From Isochrysis galbana (lineage: Eukaryota; Haptophyta; Isochrysidales; Isochrysidaceae): a stretch of DNA of 64,000 nucleotides. Where the stretch lies: contig CM030931.1 of the NCBI GenBank assembly GCA_018136815.1, forward strand, positions 2,087,398 through 2,151,397. Direction: 5' to 3'. Position 1 is the stretch's first letter, and each line of letters starts with the position of its first letter. Below, piece by piece: positions 50,396 to 62,266 of this stretch. The position numbers were made by a program, and so were the translations under genes. The notes beneath the pieces were generated by a model. The model was given only the letters and a program-made list of their open reading frames with translations. It had not been told where the DNA came from and did not search any database.

Positions 50396-50662
50396 TGTTG
50401 TATTCCTGCCCATCTGAAGGCTGTAGGCATGAATATTCGTGTAAGGTACGCGCTCACAATTACAATTGAACAGTTCCCCGTGTTGCCACTGACGCACAAG
50501 ACACACAGATTCGGATTCCCCATGGTCTCAAGTCCAGGTTTGCAGATTTTGATCTCGAAATTTGCGATTCGAATTTTGTTTTTGCTGTTACTATAATTGT
50601 TGGCTCGTTTAAGGTAATAAACCGGCATGACTTCGACTTCTCGTTCTGCAGTCGCTCTGCGA

Positions 50663-50696
<34 letters not shown>

Positions 50697-51480
50697 CCGC
50701 CTCTCCTCGGCCGACGGCAAGAAGATTCGTCCAAAACATTCTCCGGTCCCAAGATATCTCGTGGGGGGTCTCTCCGCGCTCCGCGAGGGAAAGGACGCGA
50801 TCTCGCTCCGAGATCGGCCTCGCGCCCTCCCACGCTGCCCCGCCGTGCCCTCGGTCCCTCGCCCCCCCGCGGCAGGTTCTTTCCCTCGGCGTGCCGTCCG
50901 TCGCCTCCGGCCGTTATATTAATCCCCCCCCCCGCGCGAGGTTCTCTTCTCCCCCGCGCGCGGTTCGTTTCCTCCGGCCGTCGTTGTTCCCCCCCTCGCT
51001 TCGATTCCTCTCGCGGTTCCTTCGATGATTGCCTCCATCTCGTCCGTTCTTCTTCGCGATCCTCGCGGAGGGGGCACCGATGTTTAACGTTAGTTTCGTC
51101 GCGGTTTCGATGAAAGAAAGGAAGAACGAATGGCACGCGCCTCGCGTCTCGCGTCTTGTTTCGTCGCCCCTTGCTCGTCGCTTGTCTAGAAGGTCTCTCT
51201 GCACATCGCCTTCTTCCCCCCGCGCGAGTTTGGACCTCTCCTCGACCCTCCGCGTTGGCTTCAGCGGACGAGTTTTCACTTTAACGATAGTTTGAACCCT
51301 TCGTTTGCGTAGTTTTGCGCTCTCTTTCCGTATTTCTTCGCGCATGACGAGCGATCGCGACCTCAGCCTTTGTCGCACGGGGAGGGTTTGTTTATCGTAT
51401 GATTCCGGAGTGTTTACGTTAGTTTTCTGAGCCCAAGGTCGTTGGGGTTTGGGTTTCTTGTGAGTGTTTTTGTAGCAACT
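50396..51480 (+). mobile_element. LTR of the chromovirus (right edge estimated)
   Basis: Starts TGTTGTATTC right after CTCGATTTAAGTCGGGGG. Contains a CT microsatellite (50665-50692) and C-rich units near 50925-50965. The right edge is put near 51480, before a GAGTC-rich leader; no clear CA end was found, so the length of about 1.1 kb is provisional. Confidence 0.55.
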
Positions 51481-51835
51481 TCGTCGAGTCCCACCGTGTT
51501 CCCAAGCGAGTCCCCCCGAGTTCCCGAGTCTATACCCCGAGTCAACGAGTCAATACAAGTCAAGCACGCGCCTGAGCCACCCCCAGTCGCCTGCCACCAC
51601 CTCCCACAAGCCTCCTTCCGCACTTCCGCGCCCACCGTGCTCCGTGCGTGCGTCGTGCGTCGTGCGTCGATCACCATGCCCGTAGTCAACCCCGAGGAAA
51701 GCTCCATGAGCTCCCCACAAGAACCGCGTTCCGCGCTAGCTGCCGGCGCGCCCTCGCAGGCAATCTCCAAGAGTGAGATCAGCCTTGCTCTGACAAGGAG
51801 CACACTGCCATGCTGACCCATCCCTCTCTCTCCCC
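51481..51835 (+). mobile_element. Leader and gag start of a second, truncated chromovirus copy
   Basis: Right of the LTR, a GAGTC-rich leader leads to a short gag-like start near 51676 that is soon lost. It shows the same LTR-plus-gag-start pattern seen at 8883 and 16545. A fragment. Confidence 0.45.
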
Positions 51836-52149
51836 ACAGACTCGCCTGATTCGTGATTCGTGATTCGCACGCCCTGCGTGGCATAAGGGCCCCAAATTTT
51901 GAAAAAAATTTCCGAAATCTGTACCCGTCCCTAGACGGTGACTAGTGACTAGCCAGCAAGGAGGGGACATAGAAACGCAAACAACTTCTAAAACAAAAAG
52001 GTCGATCGCGGATGCGACAGGAAAGGGAGAAAGGAGGAGAAAGAAAGAGCGATGACGCATTGCGAATTGGGCAGACCCATACCCAGTGGGTCTGAGGGCA
52101 GTGAGGAGGGAGCAATGCCAATGCCGGCGGCAGGCGCGGCGGAGGGGAC
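51836..52149. other. Intergenic
   Basis: Includes an A-run near 51900 and a purine-rich stretch at 52020-52050. No gene recognised. Confidence 0.4.
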
Positions 52150-52590
52150 GACTTCAGAGACGCTGACGGGCTGAAGCCCGTCAGCCAGCCAGCCCGTTAG
52201 CAGAGGAAGGCAGGCGTCGACCTGCCTCGCCTCTGCGTTCGGGAGGCCGCGCAGATTCCCGCCAGGCCCGCCTTGGGCTCGCCCAGCGCTGGCGCTGGCG
52301 CGTTGGCGTATCGGAGAGTGAGAGGAGAAGGCCTTCCCATGGCCACGGCGGAAGGCTTCAGGCGCCGCCGCCGCACCCTTAATGAAAGTCGTGCACCCCA
52401 TCGAGCTCTGCGCTCTGCCCACAGCCGCGGCCACAGTGACAGCTTTGCCATTACATCCTGTGGAGGTATTGCGGCCCCAGACCCCAGACCTGCGGCCGAC
52501 TGCCAGCTCGGCTGCCGCCATGGGGACCTCCATAGAAGCCAGAAGCCCCGCCGAGAGTTGCGCCTACCACCTTATAAGTTGTACCCTGCT
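52150..52590 (+). repeat. Duplicated segment F, copy 2
   Basis: Aligned, inverted, with 23640-24130. The plus frame 52273-52704 (F-R-R-R-R-R-T-L-N-E-S-R-A-P-H-R-A-L) can be laid against L-R-R-R-C-R-T-L-Y-Q-S-C-A-T-R-R-A-L in copy 1, which hints at a decayed coding origin. A perfect palindrome-like CTGACGGGCTGAAGCCCGTCAG lies just upstream (52157-52178, listed by position only). Confidence 0.55.
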
Positions 52591-52804
52591 CATGGGGGCA
52601 TGGGGGGCATCGGGCATCGGGGATCTGTCGAAAAAACAACCGAACCTGAGCGCTCGTGCTCGTGGCCACTTCTGTCCTTTGTCCTATGTCTTATGTCTTC
52701 TTGATTCACCACTAAGCTGTAAGCTGTGACAAACGACAAAGTTGGTGCGAACACCTCTCTCGCACAAATCGTGCGGGAGCCACTTTACTGTGCTAGGTGT
52801 CTCG

Positions 52805-53303
52805 CTACTATAAAAGTTGAGATGAACTCACTCGTCAAATCAGAACTCAGGATCAGGATCCCGTGAGGATATTGTACAATAGGAAGGATGTGTACCATAG
52901 CTCCTGCAGTTTACGGGAACTTTCGCACTTCAGAAATATCTTTGTCGTAGGAGTATTCCTTTTAACTCCTAGAGCTCTACTCCTAAAGTACTCTCACTTC
53001 GCGACCTCCCGGATAGAGGCAGGCAGGGAGGGAAGGAGAGAGAGGAGATGAAAGAGCGGAGAGAGAAGAGGGGAGAGAAGCACTCTACACAGGAGCTCAG
53101 AGAGAGAGAGAGTGAGAAACAAAAATCATCTTCGTGAGTGAGAGAGAGGGGGTTGAGTTGAGAGATAGAGAGGGGGGAGAGAGAGAAGACGAGGGAGGGA
53201 GAGAGGAGGGGGGAGGGGGGGGAGAGAGAGTGAGAGAGGAGAGGGAGGGGGGGGGAGGGTGGCATCTTCACCGCCTGGGCGACGCCCCGCAGCTCTTAGG
53301 GCC
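52805..53303 (+). promoter_or_regulatory. Upstream region of the ABC transporter: TATA-like word and GA tract
   Basis: CTATAAAAG occurs near 52809-52817, and 53025-53260 is an almost pure G/A tract with GAGAGA runs, ending 44 bp before the ATG at 53304. Both are compatible with a promoter and 5' untranslated region; neither is proven. Confidence 0.35.
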
Positions 53304-56300
53304 ATGCTGCGTGGCTCAGTCCTCGTGCTGCAGCTCACCCTCGGCCTCGCCATCGCCTCGCCCGTCCTCCCTGGCTACCAGCGAGCGGCCGAGGGCTCGG
53401 TGGGCCCGCGCCATCACGGAGGTCTCTCCTCCCTCACCTTCGGATGGCTCCACCCCACTCTCCGCCTCGGTGCCACACGCCCTCTCCAGCTGGCTGACCT
53501 GCCAGAGCTCGATCACGCAGCTACAACTGGAGCCTGCGCCGATGGATTTGACGTCGAGTGGGCAGTGATCGACCGGCCACCCGCCGGCTGGCGGCCGCTC
53601 AACGTGTCTACTGTCGCAATAGCGCTATGGAATGGCCACGGCAAGGCGTTTGCATGGGCGGGCGCGCTCAAACTTGCATGCGACATCTGCCAGATCGCCT
53701 CGCCGCTCCTGCTCAAGCACACCATCTCGCTCCTCGAGCAGGGCGTCGGCCTGTCGCAGGGCGTCCGAGCCGTGGCGATGCTGCTGATGCTCACTGTCAC
53801 GCAGGCATTCACGCTCCGCCACTATTTTGCTTCGGTCTTCCGCACAGGTCTGAGCCTGCGCGCAGCTGTCGTTGGTGCCACGTATCGGAAGCTGCTGAGG
53901 CTCTCTCCCGCCTCGCGCCTACGCGCCTCCTCTGGCGAGATCCAAAACTTGATGGGCTCCGATGCGCAGCGCATCGCAGACTTGACGCCGTACTTGCACG
54001 CTCTTTGGTTCGCACCTCTGCAGGTGGGTGGTAGTCTTATGCTCAATGGCGTGGCTAGGAGCGGAGGGCGGAAGACACAGCATAGCCAAGATCTAGTGGG
54101 CGCGCTCGGGGTCCGTGGACGTCCTATGACCGGTTGACACCCTTCCGCCTGTCGACCATTGTTTAGGTGACTGCAGCACTGGCCATCCTCGGGCGGGAAC
54201 TGGGTTGGGCAACCGTGCCCGGTCTAGCCGTGATTCTGCTCATGCTCCGGCTCAACAAATCGATAGCCGCTGCAACCTTTCGAGTCCAGCAGGTAACTGA
54301 GATGTGGAAGATATATTGGAGGCACCCCAGAATGCTGTACCTGCTGTCCCTCACAAACTAGAGTCCGAGGGGCCTTGCTATTTCAGCCTGGCTCCGGCGC
54401 ATACCTCTGCTGTCTCTCTGACTCTTGCTTCACACCGGCCCCAACAGAAGCTGTTGCGCGCACGCGATGAGCGTGCCCGCCTCACCCGCGAGTTGCTTGG
54501 TGGCATCAAGGCCATCAAACTCAACGCATGGGAGGCACCGTTTGGAGGGCGGGTTGAAGCGGCGCGCGAGGCGGAGCTCGAGCTCATGGGGAAGCTCGTT
54601 GAGCTCCGTTCGTTGCTGTCAGCGCTCTTTTCTTGCACGCCTACGCTGGTGGCGGTTGTAATGCTCGGCTCATCGACGGCCCTCTACAAGATGCCACTCA
54701 CACTCAAGACGGCCATGACGGTGAGTCCCTGCTTGTGGTTCCCATCCCTGTTTCTGGTAGCTCGCTCGCCGGATGGCATGTCATCCGGCGGGTGTGGTAC
54801 GAGTCGCGTGGTTGCTTGCTTGATCATCGTGCGGGGTTGTGCCCATTTAACAGGTACTGGCCACAGTGAATCTTCTGCGCTCGCCGTTGGTGTTCTTGCC
54901 GTTAGTGCTGCAATCTCTGCAAGAGGCGTCGTTATCTCTGGGCCGAATGGAGCGCTTCCTCAAGCTTCCTGAATCAACCAACATCGCCACTGGTCAGCTC
55001 ACAGACACTGGTGTTCTCATCAGCGACGCGACCTTCGAATGGCCTGCGGCACCTGGGCGGGCCATAACCGAGGGATCAGACGCCATGCGGGCGCACTTAC
55101 CTGATGAGCCAATCTCAAGCGCTGGCGAGGGGGAGCATACGCAGGGCTCCGACTTGGGCGTCGCAGTTGCTGAGGACGTGCCTACTGGAGATGCAACCGC
55201 ATTCCGAGATGGGTCGCCGGTCGCCGCCGTCGATGCGCCGACCAGAGGTGGTTTCGAGCTCCATGGCATATGTCTCTCTGCATCCAAGGGCGAGCTCGTG
55301 GGGATTGTGGGCCCCGTGGGTGCCGGTAAATCGTCCCTTCTTAGCGCTCTCCTCGGCGACATACCCACCACCAAAGGAAGCGTTAGTGTGCGGGGCTCCA
55401 TTGCATACGCAGCTCAGACCCCCTTCATCCTTGGAGCGTCGGTGAGTGCTTGTCACCGGTATTGAACCAGAAACCGCCAACTCGAGCTTCTCAACTCCAT
55501 GGACAACCTTGCTTGTTATCGCGCTAGTGTCATACCTCTAATCCCCGCCGGTGCATCTCATGCTGAAGGCGCTCGCTGTCCACCTTGCGTCTTGAGTGAC
55601 ACAGACATCCCCTCACCTTGTAGGTGCGAGACAATATTCTCTTCGGCGCCCCCTATGACGCTGAACGCTTTGCGCGAGTGGTGGAAGCCTGCCAGCTTCT
55701 GCCGGACCTGAAGCAACTCCGCTACGGCGAGTTGACGCCGATCGGTGACAAGGGTGTGGCGCTCTCCGGGGGACAGAGAGCTCGCGTAGCCCTCGCGCGC
55801 GCCGTGTACTCCGACGCGCAGGTCTACTTGCTCGATGATCCACTCTCCGCGTGTGATCCTGCGGTAGCTGCGCGGCTCATGGAGAAGGTGCATTTGCCGT
55901 TCGATTCACGGGCCATGCTCTTCTACGCGCGCTAGGCAACTACCACTCACCGCTCGCCACTATCGCTCTCCATGTTGCCTCCGCCTCGCAAAGATAGATG
56001 GGGAGGAAGGGGACTGTGCCCACATCGAGACCTCAAGACTTCTCAAAAAGCCTGCGTCGCTTTGCCACGCAGGTTCTTGGCCCGAACGGCATCCTCAAAG
56101 ATAGGCTACGTATCCTCGTCTCCTCCGCGCTAGAGCCGCTCTCAGTAGCGGACTCTATCTACGTTCTCGATAATGGCGCTGTTGCAGAGTTTGGGACGTT
56201 CGGACAGCTTGAAGCGGCGGGTGGCCAGTTCTCACGCCAGCTGCAGCTTTCGCGCGAGCAGATGGCAGGCGCCTCCGCGCTTGCGGCCAGCCCTTCGCCC

Positions 56301-59300
56301 CTGCAGCCTTCTGCGGAGCCTCAACCGACCGCACCAACGAGCCACGGGGGGTATGGGGACCTGGACACACAGTCGTCTGATCAAGGCGAGGTCGCAAGCC
56401 CGAATCACGCGGTGTTGTCCTCCGACTCCGCCGAAAGGGCAGCTGCTTCTTGCGAGGTCTGTCACCACACCTATTGTGTAACGAGTTGATGGCACCGCGA
56501 CGGGGTGGTGGCGCCGCGACTAGCCCAATCCTTGTGACGCAGAGCTTTAGAACCCACTCGATAGGGAAGCACCACGCAAACGACTCAGCCACTGCCCAAT
56601 GCCCGACAGGTGATGACTGACGCTGCCACGGGCAGCACCGCTAGTGGTAATGAGGTGGAACAAGCGACGGACAGCACAGGGGCGTCGAATGTGGCTACGG
56701 ATGTGGACACGCCCTCAGACGCTTCCGACGACGACAGCGACTTCCGCGTGACGGGTCGCGTCAAGATGCAAACGCTCTTCCGCTGGCTCAGCGCAGCGGG
56801 CGGGGCGCGTGCCGTCCTCCTAGCGATAATTCCACTCGCAGCAGCTGAGATTGTTTCTCTCGGTTCGTCTTGGTGGTTGACGCGGTGGGCTGATGCTCCC
56901 CCCTCAGCACAAATTGCCTATCTCGCAGGCTTCGCTGGGTGGGCCTTTGCCTCTGCTGTACTGGTCGTTCTCCGCTCGCGCTTGATGCTTGGCCTGGGCC
57001 TCACCGCCGGCCGCGTCATTCACGAGGATTTGCTTGCTCGTATACTGGGGGCGCCTCTCGCATTCTTCGACACGACTCCTCGCGGCCGCGTGCTGTCTCG
57101 CTTTTCACGAGAGATGCTGACCGTCGACGTCTCACTCCCATCCTCGCTTCAGGCGCGCTCAGGCACTGCATTTGCGTCGCATGCTCCGCGCCCCGCTTGG
57201 TAGGGATCCCCTTTACATGAGTCCCGGCCCTCTAGATTCAAGTCCGAGCGCACCGCCATGGCTCATCACGACTCCCTCGCCACGTCTTGCAGACATATCT
57301 CTCCACTCTGGCATCCGTTTGCTCTACAGTATGCGTCGTGCTCGCCTCCTCCCCGCTCTTCGGGGCAATCCTTCTCCCAATCACCCTCGCATATGTTGCC
57401 GTGCAACGCTTCTACTCAACCTCCTCGCGCGAGTTGAAACGCATCGAAGCTGCCACGAGAGCGCCCCTTCTCTCGCACGTTGCTTCTTCGCTGGATGGCC
57501 TTCCCACCATCAGGGCGTTCGACGCTCGCCGTCGCTTTGCCATGCAATGCGAGGCTGCGCTTGACGACAACCTCCGAGCCTCCCTGACGTCTTCCCTGGT
57601 CAACTGTTGGCTCGGCCTGCGGCTCGAGCTGCTTGGCGCCATCATCTCAGCTGCCGCTGCCGCCCTCGCTTTCGCGCGCAATGCGGCCGCAGGGTCCGGT
57701 ATCATGAACGCCGGGTTGCGAGGAGCTGGAGGCGTAGGCACCGCTGCGCTCGGCGTGACTCTTGCGCTCCAGGTGAATGTCGGCCAGCCCGCGTGAGCCT
57801 CGGCCCTGTGGCGTGGCCCGACATCTAGCTGGAGCTGCGTTCAAGTTCAAGTGTTCAACGAAATTACGGACGGGGCGCTACTCCTTCTCGTTTCTTATGG
57901 GCTGGCGCGGGCGTTTCTTCAATGCTTGCCACTGGATGAGTCCCAGCGTCTCAAGTGGTGCTATGATAGCTAGGAGTATCTCTTATATCGGCTGATGCGC
58001 CTTCACGCCCCCTTTGCGCACAGGTGACCCAGACGCTAAACTGGTCTGTTCGCCAAGCATGCGAGGTGGAGGCGCACCTCATTTCAGTCGAAAGGCTGCG
58101 CTCATATCAGTCGCTCGAACCCGAGCCTGGTTGGACTCCACTACAACTTCAAATGGTCTCGGGCAGGGACACCGTTCACGTGGAGACTGAAAGTGGTGCC
58201 AAGTCAGCACCAGGTCCCAACACGTCGCCGTCCGCCGATCGGGTCGGGGCAAGCGAACTAGTTTTGCGCAATCTCAGCCTCCGCTATCGCGAAGGGCTAC
58301 CGCTCGTTCTCAAAGGCATCTCCGCCACCGTTGCGCCCGGCGAGAAGGTGGGCGTGGTGGGACGAACAGGCTCGGGAAAATCGTCTCTCGTCCAAGCAAT
58401 CACGCGGCTGGTAGCACCTCCGTTGCGCTCAGGCGCCATCGAACTCGACGGCATGGATATTTCCAACGGGCCTCTTCTTGCTCACCGTGAGTCAGTTGCT
58501 GTGATCCCGCAGGTATTTGTTCCCGCCCCCCCCCCCCCCTGCCGTATGTCGAACGTCCCTTTCCCCACATACCTATCATTCGTCCCCTACGCCTGCCCAC
58601 GTCGCTCTAAACCGGTTTTCACTTGGGACGCTCGCCTCGAGCATCAGTGTGATAGTCGAAGATCACGTTGGTTTGTCTATCCCCACCTCGTCATTTTCCT
58701 ATCATCGCCATGGCGTGGCCGTGACGGGAACCCGCCAACATGTCATTTGGCAAGGCCTGGCTGAGCTCTTCTCTTTAGAGGGAGTGAGAATAATATCATC
58801 CCGCCTTTGATTCTCCCTTCACGTCAATTGTCGCGGCAGGAGCCGGTGCTATTTTCCGGCACAGTACGCGATAATCTTGATCCGAAAGGGGCGTGGCCAG
58901 ATGAAGCTCTATGGGAGGCACTGCGCCGCGTACAGATGGCGCACGCTGTGCGCTCCCTCAACGAGGAGGTTTCAGAAGACGGTGCCAACTATTCGAGCGG
59001 CCAACGTCAGCTTCTCTGCATCGCGCGCGCGTTGCTTTCGCGCTGCCGCCTTGTCATACTGGATGAGGCTACCTCATCGGTAGATGCCGAAACCGATGCA
59101 CTGATACAGCGGACGGTGTGCACCAAGCCACGCGCTCCTCTCGCCTTGCCGTCGTGTCAAGCACCGATAGGCTGACCATCCCACACACCTTGCCCATTCG
59201 GGAGCCCGCTGCTTGCGTTGTTCTCCTCGTTTCCTAGGTTGTGCACATTTGCATGACCGGACTTCAACGTGTCCCATCGCCTTCAAACTGTTATTTGCCT

Positions 59301-59500
59301 CCGTTCTTTGTCTCTCACAGGTGCGATCGGCCTTCCGCCATGCCACCGTGCTAACTATTGCGCATCGATTGAATTCCGTGCTCGATGCCGACAAGATCAT
59401 GGTGCTAGATGCTGGGGAGCTGGTTGAATTTGGGTCACCACAGGAACTCATGTCCAAGCAAGGCGGGCGCTTTCGCCAGTTGGTCAATGCCGCATCTTGA
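53304..59500 (+). CDS. ABCC/MRP-type ABC transporter, eleven exons
   Basis: Exons: 53304-54023, 54167-54292, 54448-54720, 54854-55441, 55624-55887, 56073-56456, 56610-57152, 57293-57772, 58024-58512, 58840-59115, 59321-59500. Total 1440 residues. Every intron is phase 0; the seventh uses a GC donor (CAG|GCGCGC). The N-terminus is hydrophobic, with no extra TMD0. The first membrane domain spans about 80-460. NBD1 has Walker A G-P-V-G-A-G-K-S-S (526-534), signature L-S-G-G-Q-R (616-621), and Walker B V-Y-L-L-D-D-P-L-S-A. The second membrane domain is about 830-1150. NBD2 has G-R-T-G-S-G-K-S-S (1239-1247), an altered signature Y-S-S-G-Q (1340-1344), Walker B L-V-I-L-D-E-A-T-S-S (1360-1369) and the H-loop A-H-R. 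The asymmetry and Asp after Walker B in NBD1 are typical of ABCC. It should export organic anions or conjugates across the plasma or vacuolar membrane; the substrate is unknown. Confidence 0.93.
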
Positions 59501-60072
59501 GTCCTCCCTGTCACTACTAGCACATGCATTTGCTTGGGAGAGAGCGTGATCTGTGACCCCCCTCGCCGATAGTGGCACGAGTAAGGTGGCGCAAAATTAC
59601 GAGAATTCATAGATCTCGCGAATTTTGAATTTTGTGCATATCACGTGCATGAAATTCCCGCCGCGTATAGATAAGGAGTGGGTGGGGACGTGGAGGGGGC
59701 TCGCCTTTCCCCTCTGCTTTCGCTCGCTCGCCTACTGCCCTAGCCCTAGTAACGAATGCGAAGGGCTAAGCCGCCTTGCACTACTACCACTACCACTCGC
59801 ACTAGTGGCAGCGCCTAGTGCGGATGATGACGCGCAGCCCACACGCACGGCGGCCTCGCGCGGGAGGAGGGGGCATGCACACCACGTCCACGTTTCTGTG
59901 CGCACGGCGTGGGCGTGGGCATTAAACGAGCCCCAAGAGCACGCTGTGATTGCGCAGCATCTCGCGCTCGCGGGGGCCGGGGGCTGGGCGCTGGGCGCCC
60001 ATGGGCCCATGATGGGATGACGCGCACTACGGCGTGCGCTTGGGGTGCGTTTCATGCGCGCACACGGGTGCC
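59501..60072. other. Intergenic
   Basis: Contains GC-rich sequence with CACTACTACCACTACCAC simple repeats near 59780. No gene recognised. Confidence 0.4.
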
Positions 60073-60410
60073 ACGGGATGATGCGCAATCATATGGGACT
60101 TGGGGCTTGGGGGTCGGGACGCTGTCTTATCATATTGTTCTAAATAGATCGATAACTATCATAAAGCATAAAGTCAGTCACTTGTCACTTGTTTCAAATG
60201 GCTAGTACTAGTACTACGTAGCAGTAATTCGTAATGCCAGCGCATGCATTACGGGATGATGCATGGTGCGCAATCACTTTTGGGACTTGGTGGTCGGGAC
60301 GCTGTGACATTATACTGTTCTAAATAGATCGATAACTACCATAAAGTCAGTCACTTGTTTCAAATAGTAGTATGACTATTACTATGCAATGCCAGCACAT
60401 GCACAACAAC
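60073..60410 (+). repeat. Tandem duplication, two units of about 160-180 bp
   Basis: Unit 1 (60073-60250) and unit 2 (60251-about 60410) share ACGGGATGATGC, GCAATCA, GGTCGGGACGCTGT, TGTTCTAAATAGATCGATA, AAAGTCAGTCACTTGT and AATGCCAGC(G/A)CATGCA in order. Unit 1 has a small internal duplication (AAAGCATAAAG). Confidence 0.85.
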
Positions 60411-61149
60411 TTTTATGTTTGGGATGTTGGAACAGCGCACAGCTATAGATCCTTAGGACCTGGGAAGTTGGCATACAAACACAAATGCCTAGCTTGCAAC
60501 AGACTTTCAGCATGCTACTACACGTAACGATTTGCAGGCAGTGAGTGAGTTTCTATCTCCATGGATGGTATAAGTACAACTACCGAGAACGCGGCGACGC
60601 CTCCGTCATCGTAGGGAACCGCGACAAGCTACAAACCGGAGCATCGATTATCTCATAATGCACATGGTACAAATATTACTAGAATGTACGAACTGTCGGT
60701 TGCTTGCCAGCTACCGTATCATTCTGGACTTCGGCTACTGGCGACAACAAGTTAAAAATTCGGGTCAAGATGTACTTGGAGTAGCACGTGTACCCGCTCG
60801 TTTTTTGTGCAGTCCGCACTTTGGGCACTGTGTATGTTCGGAGATCGGATCAGACGCGGCCAATGAAGAGGCGTTCTGGATATTATGCGCGTTAGTGCAC
60901 GCCATCGCCTGCTTTCTGGCTCCGAGCAGCATCGGCATTCAGCTGAACGCTTTGGATTGGTGACCTAGAGGCAGCGTCTGGCATCGCGAGAAGCTTGGAT
61001 GTCTCCACAAGAGAAGCACACACCTTGGCATGGGTGCGCACAGCAGCGCGACGCGGCCTCGCGAGGGGGTTGTGTACCCGAATATCTACGAGACAAAGAG
61101 CATCAGTCGCGTCAAGTCGCAATGCTAACCATCTCATCCCGGGAGCGCC
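60411..61149. other. Intergenic
   Basis: A 101-codon frame at 60658-60963 starts with ATG-like context but has no recognisable motif and lies beyond the end of the minus gene at 61150. Not called. Confidence 0.4.
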
Positions 61150-61895
61150 TTAAAAAGCCATTAGATGGGCGTGCCTTGTGGATTCTCCCATGGGGTGGTG
61201 GCGGCTGAGGAAGGCCCAGGGCTTACAGTCGCGGAAGATTCTCCATCGGAACGCAGAGAGCATTGCGCGATCGAGAGTCGCGGCCCGCCTGAGCAAGAGC
61301 ACTGCCCGGTGCATGGCTCGATCGGCGATGGCGCGCGCCTCCTCCTCCGACTGATAGACGTGCGTAGCATAGTGCTGAACGACAGGCGGGTAGGCCTGCT
61401 TGGACTCAAGCAACGCCCAAGCCTGCATCGGAACCAGCAAAGGCCGTGAATGAGGCATGAAGGAAGAATGACACGGTCGCAAGGAAAGGGAAGATCAAGT
61501 CACGCCGGCGAGCATGGGCGCTTTGCATCGTGCAGTGGCACCTGCAACAGCTTAGCGTCCTTTGGGTCAAGCTTGAGCCCACTTCGTAGAGCGGTCCTCG
61601 CGCGCTCGACGTATTCGGGCGCAATGAGTCTGCTACCTGGCGCGCGGCCCATCTGCTGCTCATGAAGCGCGAGAAGGAGGAAGGAGCGCGCGGAGCCGCC
61701 GTGTTCGGCGGCAGCTCGGAGCAGCGTGGTGGCGGTCCCATGGTCCGACGCTTTGATCGCGCGGTTGGCGGCCTCGTGCAGCATCTGCTCGCAGCGCGGG
61801 TGTATCGGGACATAGATGCTCGCTGCACGCGGTAGCAGCCCGCTCAGCAGGATCAGGCTACCGAGCAGCCAGAGGCGAGGGGCCGTGCCGCTCAT
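61150..61895 (-). CDS. TPR-like protein with signal anchor, two exons
   Basis: Exons 61895-61542 and 61422-61150 join in phase 0 (intron GTGCCA...TGCAG, 119 bp) to give 208 residues. Residues 5-27 are a hydrophobic signal or anchor (L-W-L-L-G-S-L-I-L-L-S-G-L-L). The remainder is helical hairpins with TPR-like spacing: A-A-N-R-A-I-K-A-S-D-H-G-T-A-T-T-L-L-R-A-A, S-F-L-L-L-A-L-H-E-Q-Q-M-G-R-A, A-R-T-A-L-R-S-G-L-K-L-D-P-K-D-A-K-L-L-Q, then A-W-A-L-L-E-S-K across the splice. The D-P-K-D-A-K-L motif and the helix continued across the intron support both fold and model. A secretory-pathway scaffold is inferred; no specific family. Confidence 0.7.
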
Positions 61896-61919
61896 CCGGC
61901 GGCAAGAAAGAGGAAGGGA

Positions 61920-62208
61920 AGGAGAGAGAGAGAGAGAGGGAGAGGAGGTGATAAGGGGAAGGAGAGGCAAAGGAGTGGAAGGGAGGTTTGGTGGGTGGGG
62001 AATGAGCTAGACTGATGCGATGGGGCGAGGTGTGGGGTGGGAGGGAGAGAGGTGGGGGCTGTTGGCGGGGAAGGGGGGGAGGCGATGCAAGAGAGAACAA
62101 CGCACTCTTGCGCGAAGGACCCGTCCACTTCCACTCTCTCTCTCTCCCTCTCTCTGCTCTCCCTCTTTCTGTTCGCTCTCTTCTTCCTCTCTCTCCGCTC
62201 TCGCTGCG

Positions 62209-62266
<58 letters not shown>

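Larger units (their letters stand above)
40489..51480 (+). mobile_element. Ty3/gypsy chromovirus carrying a phage-type DNA methyltransferase-like domain
   Basis: Parts in order: gag-like region from the gap to about 41577; a cysteine-bearing and Ser/Pro-rich stretch to about 44200; a methyltransferase-like domain (about 44240-44810); a linker; protease; reverse transcriptase; RNase H; integrase and chromodomain, ending 50131; a 3' untranslated part with AAAACTCCTGTAAAAGGGAG; a purine tract to 50395; and an LTR starting TGTTGTATTC at 50396. The element is only partly whole: its 5' half is divided among several frames (a few breaks, besides the gap), while the pol part looks intact, which argues for a young insertion. 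Age from LTR divergence cannot be judged, as only one LTR is seen. The LTR's right edge is estimated. Confidence 0.9.

Noticed and set aside
60658-60963. A 101-residue plus frame
   Set aside because: No motif, no homologous copy in the window and no support from neighbouring exons.
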